The position numbers and the translations under genes are program-made. A DNA stretch of 64,000 nucleotides, from the NCBI RefSeq assembly GCF_013377855.1, contig NZ_JABXYJ010000001.1, positions 124,001 through 188,000 on the forward strand, in the 5' to 3' direction. Numbering within the stretch: the stretch's first letter is position 1; every line of letters begins with the position of its first letter. The notes beneath the pieces are model-generated. The model was not told the origin of the DNA and made no database searches. It worked only from the letters and a program-made list of their open reading frames with translations. The stretch is from Cognatundibacterium oligocarboniphilum (GTDB taxonomy: Bacteria > Pseudomonadota > Gammaproteobacteria > Burkholderiales > Burkholderiaceae_D). Below are positions 58,626 to 64,000 of this stretch, in pieces.

Positions 58626-58980
58626 CGTGGTCGCAATACGGGAAAAAAACAATCGGTTTGCAGCATCTGCACCGACACAGGCAACAGCTTACCATCAGAT
58701 AGCGGGCAGACCGCTTATTTGTAAAATAAACAATCCTGAATCTGCCACCGGTTTGTACTGCATCAATCTTCTGAGACGCACTGTGAAGCAAATCAAACGG
58801 AATATTCTTCCGAAATATGCAGATACTCCGTCTTTTGTATTGAGTACAGACTGTTAAAGTCTTTGAATGCTGCATAATCCGTCCAATACTATTCCCGGCA
58901 TCCTGCCGCCCGCTGCCAGTCCGGTGCGGCTGCGGACGCCCCGTGTGACCGTTCCAGTCTCCAGTCCACCGACGCAGTCC
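58626..58980. other. 355-base gap between divergent phnM and DUF1045 genes
   Basis: AT-rich region that must contain both promoters. A short dyad CGGAA-TATTC-TTCCG (near 58798-58812) and an A/T dyad TTATTT-GT-AAAATAA (near 58714) are visible. An open frame from 58867 reads into DUF1045, but its first 38 codons look unlike the family. Confidence 0.4.
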
Positions 58981-59670
58981 ATGACACGTTACGCCCTGTA
59001 TTTTGCGCCTGCTGCAGACAGCCTCTGGTGGCAAGCCGGCTGCCGCTGGCTGGGACGCGATCCATCGTCCGGACAGGAACTAGAGCAGGTGCAGATCGCG
59101 GATATCGCACCGCGCGTCCTGCATACACTGACGGCAGATGCACGCCGTTACGGTTTTCATGCCACGTTGAAAGCGCCGTTCCGGTTGGCAGATGGCTGCG
59201 ATGCCGATCAGCTGGATACGGCGCTCAAAGACTTCTGCCGCCGGCAACAGGTGATTACGATTCCTGTGCCGCGCGTGGAATGGCTGGGTTCCTTTCTGGC
59301 ATTGCGCCCGGGCGGCGACAGCAGCGAGATTGACCGGCTGGCAATGCAGTGCGTGAGCGAATTTGATCATCTGCGGGCACCGCTGCGTCCCGAAGAACTG
59401 GCACGCCGCCAGCAACAGCAACTCAGTGCGCGTCAGTTGCGCCTGTTGCAGCACTGGGGCTATCCCTACACGGCGGAGGAATTCCGTTTTCACATGACGC
59501 TGACCGATGGTCTGCACAACTCCGATTCCGCGGCCGCCATTGCCGCAGCCGCACAGGCTTATTTTGCAATTGACGCGCCCTTGCTGATACAGGATCTGGC
59601 GCTGTTTGTGGAAACAACGCCCGGTGCGCCCTTTGAGCTGATCCGGCGCTACCCGTTCCTGCCGGACTGA
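58981..59670 (+). CDS. DUF1045 protein (phosphonate metabolism, 2H phosphodiesterase-like)
   Basis: 229 residues from the ATG at 58981, where the family start RYALYFAPAADSLWW begins. Two HxT-type motifs typical of 2H phosphodiesterases are present: GFHATLKAPF and FHMTLTDG. DUF1045 genes accompany C-P lyase operons, and some members hydrolyse cyclic ribose phosphates, the PhnP-type step. Position divergent from phnM supports a phosphonate role. Confidence 0.88.
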   Translation: MTRYALYFAPAADSLWWQAGCRWLGRDPSSGQELEQVQIADIAPRVLHTLTADARRYGFHATLKAPFRLADGCDADQLDTALKDFCRRQQVITIPVPRVEWLGSFLALRPGGDSSEIDRLAMQCVSEFDHLRAPLRPEELARRQQQQLSARQLRLLQHWGYPYTAEEFRFHMTLTDGLHNSDSAAAIAAAAQAYFAIDAPLLIQDLALFVETTPGAPFELIRRYPFLPD

Positions 59671-59768
59671 ACGCAGCTGGCGGTTCACTGCTTGTCGTGG
59701 CAGTCAGCGGCGCCTACAATCGGCGCTCCTGCTGCGGGAGAACCCGCGCCACCTGTGAACGCTGAACC

Positions 59769-60497
59769 ATGATTCCTGAACACCCTCCCACTGTCGCACC
59801 GGCGCCAACACATATCGTCCTGATCCCCGGGTTCATGTGCGACCACACGCTGTGGCAAGCCATACAGCCGGAACTGCAGCAATGGGGGGCGCTGCAGCTC
59901 GCCGGCATCACGCAAGACAGCGATATCAACGCCATGGCGGAACGCATCCTGCCGCAATTGCCGGCCCGTTGCGACCTGATCGGATTTTCACTGGGCGGCT
60001 ATGTGGCGCGCCGCATCGCGGTGCTGGCGCCGGAACGGGTGCGGCGGCTGGTGCTGCTGAACACGTCGGCACGCGCCAGCACGGTCGCTGAACTGGCTGC
60101 CAACCAGCAGCAAATCCGGATGCTGCAAACGTTTCCCTTCCGCGGCCAGACCCGCAGCGCGCTGATGCGGGCGATGCATCCGCAACGACCAGATGCCGCC
60201 CTGCTGCAACATTTGCAGCAAATGTCGCGGTCACTGGGAGCGGAGGTATTCATGCGCCAGCTCAGCATCGTGCGCGCCGACGGACACGACGAGCTGCGTC
60301 GCATTACCTGCCCGGTGCTGGTGATTGCCAGCCGCGACGATCAGATGCGCAGTCTGCAGGAAGCAGACAACATACTCGCAGCCTTACCCAACGGCAGGCT
60401 GCACATCATCGACGATTGCGGCCACATGTCGCCGCTGGAGCAGCCCGTACAGCTGTTGCAACTGCTGCAGGCTTTTTTACGGCCTGAATTCATCTAA
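59769..60497 (+). CDS. Alpha/beta hydrolase
   Basis: 242 residues with the nucleophile elbow GFSLGGYVARR (Ser near 79), an acid in ASRDDQMRS and the catalytic His in DCGHMSPLEQ. Fold and spacing are standard for small alpha/beta hydrolases. The substrate is not identifiable. It follows DUF1045 by about 98 bases, so co-transcription is possible. Confidence 0.87.
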   Translation: MIPEHPPTVAPAPTHIVLIPGFMCDHTLWQAIQPELQQWGALQLAGITQDSDINAMAERILPQLPARCDLIGFSLGGYVARRIAVLAPERVRRLVLLNTSARASTVAELAANQQQIRMLQTFPFRGQTRSALMRAMHPQRPDAALLQHLQQMSRSLGAEVFMRQLSIVRADGHDELRRITCPVLVIASRDDQMRSLQEADNILAALPNGRLHIIDDCGHMSPLEQPVQLLQLLQAFLRPEFI

Positions 60498-60507
60498 ATA
60501 TACTGGG

Positions 60508-60579
60508 AGGGAGTATATTTAAACGCCTTTTTTTACGCTGACAATCAGCCTCTTTTTACACATACTCCCCAGATTTTTT
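60508..60579. repeat. Dispersed intergenic element, copy 3 (AGGGAGTAT...ACATACTCCCC)
   Basis: AGGGAGTAT (60508-60516) and ATACTCCC form 8-base inverted arms; TTTTACGCTGA (60531-60541) lies between them, as in copy 1 at 3558. A T run follows ACATACTCCCC (60560-60570). It sits between the hydrolase stop and the converging TonB-dependent receptor gene. Confidence 0.6.
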
Positions 60580-60591
60580 ATTTCACTCCGA

Positions 60592-60618
60592 AAAAACCGG
60601 GTAATACAGCCGGTTTTT
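60592..60618. terminator. Bidirectional hairpin between hydrolase and TonB-dependent receptor
   Basis: AAAAACCGG and CCGGTTTTT arms around a 9-base loop, at a convergent junction. On the minus strand the hairpin ends in TTTTTT, so it can terminate the receptor transcript; the plus-strand tail is shorter. The GC part is only 4 bp, so strength is uncertain. Confidence 0.6.
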
Positions 60619-60639
60619 CCGGTTGCGCCGGTCACGCCA

Positions 60640-63081
60640 TTACCAGGCGTAGGCGGCTCTGGCATAGACATAGCGGCCATTGAAACCATAAGGTGAGAAG
60701 GTACTGTAAGGCAGCGTGCCACCGGTATTCAGATTGCCGCTGGAGGTAACCTGATCAGGGTACTGGTCGGTCAGATTATCCACACCGGCTGACAAAGTCC
60801 AGCGCCCGGTACGGTAGCTGACCGCCGCGTCAAACACTATATTCGCGCCGTAGGTCTGATCCAGTGCAGGGTTATTCTGCGGCGAAACAAAACTGCCGTA
60901 ACGCGTCGCCTGCAGATGTGTCAGCCATGAGCCGCTACTGTAATCGCTCCCCAGCGTCAGCTTGTCTTTGGGACTGGCAACGGTGGTGCGCAGAATCGTC
61001 TGACGATCAATCAGAAGCAGGTTATTCTGCGCCAGCACCACCGGATTTGCTGTTACGTGGCTGACCGACGTGTCATTGTGGTTATAGCCGAGCGTAAGAC
61101 CAAGCTTGCCGCCGCCGGACAGATTCAGCTGATAAGTGCCGACAACATCAACGCCGCGGGTGCTGGTATCAAGCGCATTGGTGAAGTAACGGGCGGCACC
61201 GACCAGCACGCCCTGCTGCGCCAGCACGCTTTGCAGGCTGGCTGGCAAAATCAGGTTACCGGAGTACAGAATCCGGTTATCGATATCGATCTGATAGGTA
61301 TCAACGCTGAATGACAGGTTCTGGCGAGGCTGCCAGACCGCGCCAATGCTATAGTTACGTGATTTTTCCGCTTCCAGCGGCTTGGCGCCCAACGCTTTGG
61401 CGGCAGCCGTGGCGACACCGAATGTACCGGTATCAACCAGTTGCGAGGTACCGTTAATGGTAATCAGATTGGTGGTGGAAATTGTATAGCCTTGCTGCGC
61501 CAGCGACGGTGCGCGGAAGCCGTTGGACGCGGCTGCACGCAGGGCGAACTGTTCCGACAGCGCATAGCGGGCGGATAATTTACCCGCCGTCACACTACCG
61601 AAATCGCTGTAGTTTTCATGCCGCAAAGCAAATGAACTGCTGAACTGGCGACTGAATTCCGCTTCCACATTGGCATACACCGATGCGCTGTGACGCTGGC
61701 TGCTGCCGGCATTCGACGGCTGAAACCCGGCAAAACCCTGTGCGCCGCTGCCGAAATAGGAATTCGGCTCACCGGCACCGATGTCATACTGATCGCGCCG
61801 GTATTCCGCCCCCAGCGCCAGCGTCAGCGGATTCGTCAGACCGGCCACGTCGAGCTCTCGCGCCAGATCCAGGTTAGCAACCGTCAAGGTGTTTTTCAGC
61901 TTGCCTGCATAAAAACGGGTCGGACTCGCAGCGCCCAGGCTCAGGTTCACGCTGTTGTTGACATCGAGACTGAATTCGCTGGAACCGTAATTCAGGCTGG
62001 CATCCCAGCGCCAGCTGTCGCTCTTTCCACGGATACCGACCACGGTGGACACATCGGTATTCATAGCAGCTTCGTTCGGTAAAAACCCTTGCGGATACAA
62101 AGGCGTGCGCAGCTTGGTACTGCTGGTATAGGCGGTGCGCCAGGTTGCCGCGGCATCAGTATTGCGGCGGCTGAACTGGGCAAAGCCATACAACTCCAGC
62201 GCACCGGAAATCGGCAGCGCCGCGTTCAATCCCAGATTGGTCTGGCGTAATTCCGGATCACCCTGCTTCTGATTCACACGACCGTACAAGGGCTCTGCCG
62301 GATTACGGAAATCCGCACCGGCGCGGTTAGTCTCACCCTGATGCTTCTGCTCTGCCGTCAAACGTACCCAGCCGCCGTTGTCCAGTACCGTGCCGGTATT
62401 GACGCTGAACGTTTCCTGCCGGCCGTCTCCCTTGCTGTACTGGCCGCCGCCCAGCTGTATCTCACTACCCTCCGCTCCTCTTTTCAGGATGATGTTAATC
62501 ACACCGGCAATCGCATCCGAACCGTATTGCGCAGCGGCACCGTCACGCAGGACTTCGATACGTTCAATCGCCGATACCGGGATCGTGTTCAGATCAGCCG
62601 GAGCAGATCCGCGGCCGGCCGTGCCATTCACGTTCACCACCGCACTGGTGTGCCAGCGTTTGCCATTCACCAGTACCAGCGTCTGATCGGGCGAGAGCCC
62701 GCGCAGCTGCGCGGGACGCGCCGATGAAGTGCCGTCGGCAATCGCCGGGCGCGGAAAATTCAGCGACGGCAGCAGGCGGCTCAGCGCCGTACCCAGTTCG
62801 CTGCTGCCGGTTGCCTGCAGGTCCTTACTGCTCAGGACATCAATCGGCGCCTCCGAATCGGATACTGTGCGGCGGGTACTGCGGGTGCCGGTCACAATCA
62901 CATTCTGTGCTTCAGGTAATGTCGTATCGGCCTGAGTCTGAGCCTGAACCGGGGTAGTTAAAGTTTCCCCGGCCAGCAGCGCCGCTACTAACATCCCCAG
63001 CAAGGGGCGGGGAAACAGCACCGCGGGCGGCGTGGAGAATGTGGCGGAAAGTGTGCTGAACGGAGTCACATGCATGGTCAT
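60640..63081 (-). CDS. TonB-dependent outer-membrane receptor
   Basis: 813 residues. A long signal peptide (about 1-47, ending VQAQ) is followed by a TonB-box region NVIVTGTRSTRRTVSDSEAP, a plug domain with RIEVLRDGAAAQYGSDAIAG, and a C-terminal beta barrel ending in the aromatic signature AAYAW. The subgroup is the VSDSEAPIDVL type, with a broad ligand range (siderophores, vitamins, sugars). No regulator or uptake genes adjoin it and no clear Fur box is seen, so the substrate is open. Confidence 0.92.
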   Translation of the reverse strand: MTMHVTPFSTLSATFSTPPAVLFPRPLLGMLVAALLAGETLTTPVQAQTQADTTLPEAQNVIVTGTRSTRRTVSDSEAPIDVLSSKDLQATGSSELGTALSRLLPSLNFPRPAIADGTSSARPAQLRGLSPDQTLVLVNGKRWHTSAVVNVNGTAGRGSAPADLNTIPVSAIERIEVLRDGAAAQYGSDAIAGVINIILKRGAEGSEIQLGGGQYSKGDGRQETFSVNTGTVLDNGGWVRLTAEQKHQGETNRAGADFRNPAEPLYGRVNQKQGDPELRQTNLGLNAALPISGALELYGFAQFSRRNTDAAATWRTAYTSSTKLRTPLYPQGFLPNEAAMNTDVSTVVGIRGKSDSWRWDASLNYGSSEFSLDVNNSVNLSLGAASPTRFYAGKLKNTLTVANLDLARELDVAGLTNPLTLALGAEYRRDQYDIGAGEPNSYFGSGAQGFAGFQPSNAGSSQRHSASVYANVEAEFSRQFSSSFALRHENYSDFGSVTAGKLSARYALSEQFALRAAASNGFRAPSLAQQGYTISTTNLITINGTSQLVDTGTFGVATAAAKALGAKPLEAEKSRNYSIGAVWQPRQNLSFSVDTYQIDIDNRILYSGNLILPASLQSVLAQQGVLVGAARYFTNALDTSTRGVDVVGTYQLNLSGGGKLGLTLGYNHNDTSVSHVTANPVVLAQNNLLLIDRQTILRTTVASPKDKLTLGSDYSSGSWLTHLQATRYGSFVSPQNNPALDQTYGANIVFDAAVSYRTGRWTLSAGVDNLTDQYPDQVTSSGNLNTGGTLPYSTFSPYGFNGRYVYARAAYAW

Positions 63082-63460
63082 AGATTTCCCTTATTGATGT
63101 CTTCAGTGTGCTGACTGTGTTGCTATCTTCTGCAAACCAGCACCCGGACAGATGCCGGCAAAGCGGATTACGCAAATTCTGCGCCAGGAACGGCTTAATG
63201 GAAAATCATCATACGTGGAGACTTCCTGCGGTAACAACGAAGTTTTTTACCTAAATACATATCAAAAATTGTATATAAAAAAAACGATCCAGCTTGTACC
63301 AGAGGAAACAACAGCGAAGCACAGAGGGAAAAATACAGAAAAAGAAGCAAAGCAAGCGGCAGGTGACAGTGCAAAAACGCAGCACCGCATGCCCATTGTC
63401 AATCTTCAGACGCCGGCATGTGTTTCTGGCATGCCACAGCAGGCGTCATTCAGCCGGAAT
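63082..63460. other. 379-base gap upstream of the TonB-dependent receptor
   Basis: Contains the receptor's promoter region and a strongly AT-rich patch (63240-63290). I find no Fur-type dyad, RNA or convincing gene; a plus-strand frame that crosses it continues antisense through the hydrolase at 63461 and has no family features. Confidence 0.4.
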
Positions 63461-64000
63461 TCATTGCAGGAAAATCCTGACCGCCGCCAGCGTGACCACC
63501 GGGCCCTCCTCTTGCGGCACGTGTCCAAGTTCATCGAACATAATCAGCTTGCTGCCGCTGATTTCCTGCTGAAATCGCAGCGCATTGTCCGGTGGAATCA
63601 GCCTGTCTTTGCCGCCCCACAGAATCAGGGTAGGGACATGAATCTGCCGGATCTGCTCCACATCACCGCCGGTATTGAGCTGACTGAGGCGCTGGCGCAA
63701 AGCCCGGCGATTGCCGGCACGCAGCAACATTGCTTCGTAACGGTCGACCAGCGCAGATGTGACTTTTTCCGGGTTGCCAAACACATCGCGCACACTGCGC
63801 TCAATGACTACGCGCGGCAGACAGTAATCCATCAGCCAGGCCAGCGCCGGTATACGGGCAATACGGAATCCCGGCGGCACCGATAGCGGGGTCAACGGAT
63901 AGCCTGCGGCATCGACCAGAATCAGTTTTTCCACCCGTTGCGGGGCAGCGGCAGCCACCTGCCAGGCAATCTCACCACCAAGCGAATTACCGCCCAGAAT
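63461..64000 (-). CDS. Alpha/beta hydrolase (5' part outside window)
   Basis: C-terminal part of an alpha/beta hydrolase reading in from the right edge. The frame is open to base 64000, beyond the GTG at 63958: the elbow GNSLGGEIAW lies in that part. HVPTLILWGGKDRLIPPDNA (acid) and DELGHVPQEEGP (His) complete the triad. Similarity suggests the epoxide hydrolase/haloalkane or lipase-like group. N-terminus not visible. Confidence 0.9.
   Translation of the reverse strand: MLGGNSLGGEIAWQVAAAAPQRVEKLILVDAAGYPLTPLSVPPGFRIARIPALAWLMDYCLPRVVIERSVRDVFGNPEKVTSALVDRYEAMLLRAGNRRALRQRLSQLNTGGDVEQIRQIHVPTLILWGGKDRLIPPDNALRFQQEISGSKLIMFDELGHVPQEEGPVVTLAAVRIFLQ

Noticed and set aside
60498-60640. Possibility that the ACATACTCCCC copies are IS end repeats
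   Set aside because: No transposase, no flanking target duplication that I can see; kept as an unclassified dispersed element.
63082-63460. Fur box upstream of the TonB-dependent receptor
   Set aside because: AT-rich patches exist but none matches a Fur dyad well enough.
63152-63886. Plus-strand frame covering the region upstream of the TonB receptor and antisense to the hydrolase
   Set aside because: It runs through a clear minus-strand alpha/beta hydrolase and shows no family features.

Overview
The window looks like a chromosomal segment of a betaproteobacterium, most likely order Burkholderiales and family Oxalobacteraceae; the genus cannot be read from it. The evidence is gene content and order: ftsY-ftsE-ftsX-rpoH with a HrcA-type CIRCE operator on rpoH, an aa3-type cytochrome oxidase cluster whose subunit II carries a fused cytochrome c domain, small DUF2970 and DUF2909 membrane proteins, a PhaM-type granule protein, and an ssuEADCBF sulfonate cluster joined to sulfate uptake genes. 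I see no tRNA, rRNA, CRISPR array, prophage or intact insertion sequence.

Layout. 1-3.5 kb: cell-division/secretion genes (ftsY, cut by the window edge; ftsE; ftsX) and heat-shock sigma factor rpoH. 3.7-12.7 kb, minus strand: cytochrome c oxidase subunits (ctaC, ctaD, ctaE) and assembly factors (ctaG, SURF1, heme A and heme O synthases, SCO and a second SCO-like protein), plus three very small membrane proteins. 12.9-20.6 kb: bioC-like methyltransferase, comF, trmL, a large PAS-GGDEF-EAL protein, rfaE2, a ferritin-like diiron protein and cysB. 20.6-30.9 kb, minus strand: a sulfur island in the transcriptional order sbp, ssuE, ssuA, ssuD, ssuC, ssuB, ssuF, a degenerate EAL-domain gene, cysT, cysW, cysA, then cysB. 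Sulfate and alkanesulfonate scavenging are interleaved, with the likely master regulator at the end.

31-38.4 kb: an exported glutathione peroxidase, a TetR regulator and a seven-gene lipid-modification operon (FAD oxidoreductase, DUF1365, CFA-synthase-like methyltransferase, chalcone-isomerase-like, DUF3833 lipoprotein, SDR, NTF2-like). 38.4-41.7 kb: an NTF2-like protein, fadH and a divergent PadR regulator with twin operators. 41.8-46.5 kb: an ECF sigma factor of the kinase-controlled type, a transmembrane Ser/Thr kinase with a TPR-rich C-terminal part, and a Gly-rich lipoprotein. 46.6-56.6 kb: PhaM, two orphan branched-chain-amino-acid-type binding proteins, two tandem DUF3108 proteins, a flippase, queC, and a metallophosphoesterase next to a kinase-universal-stress-protein fusion. 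56.9-64 kb: a decayed sirtuin gene, phnM with a divergent DUF1045 gene, two alpha/beta hydrolases and a TonB-dependent receptor.

The strongest candidates for undescribed biology are the two phosphorylation modules (ECF sigma/kinase/lipoprotein, and phosphoesterase/kinase-USP), the catalytically degenerate EAL protein inside the sulfur island, the TetR-linked lipid operon, and a small dispersed intergenic element built on ACATACTCCCC. Function calls rest on motif recognition by eye, without database searches.
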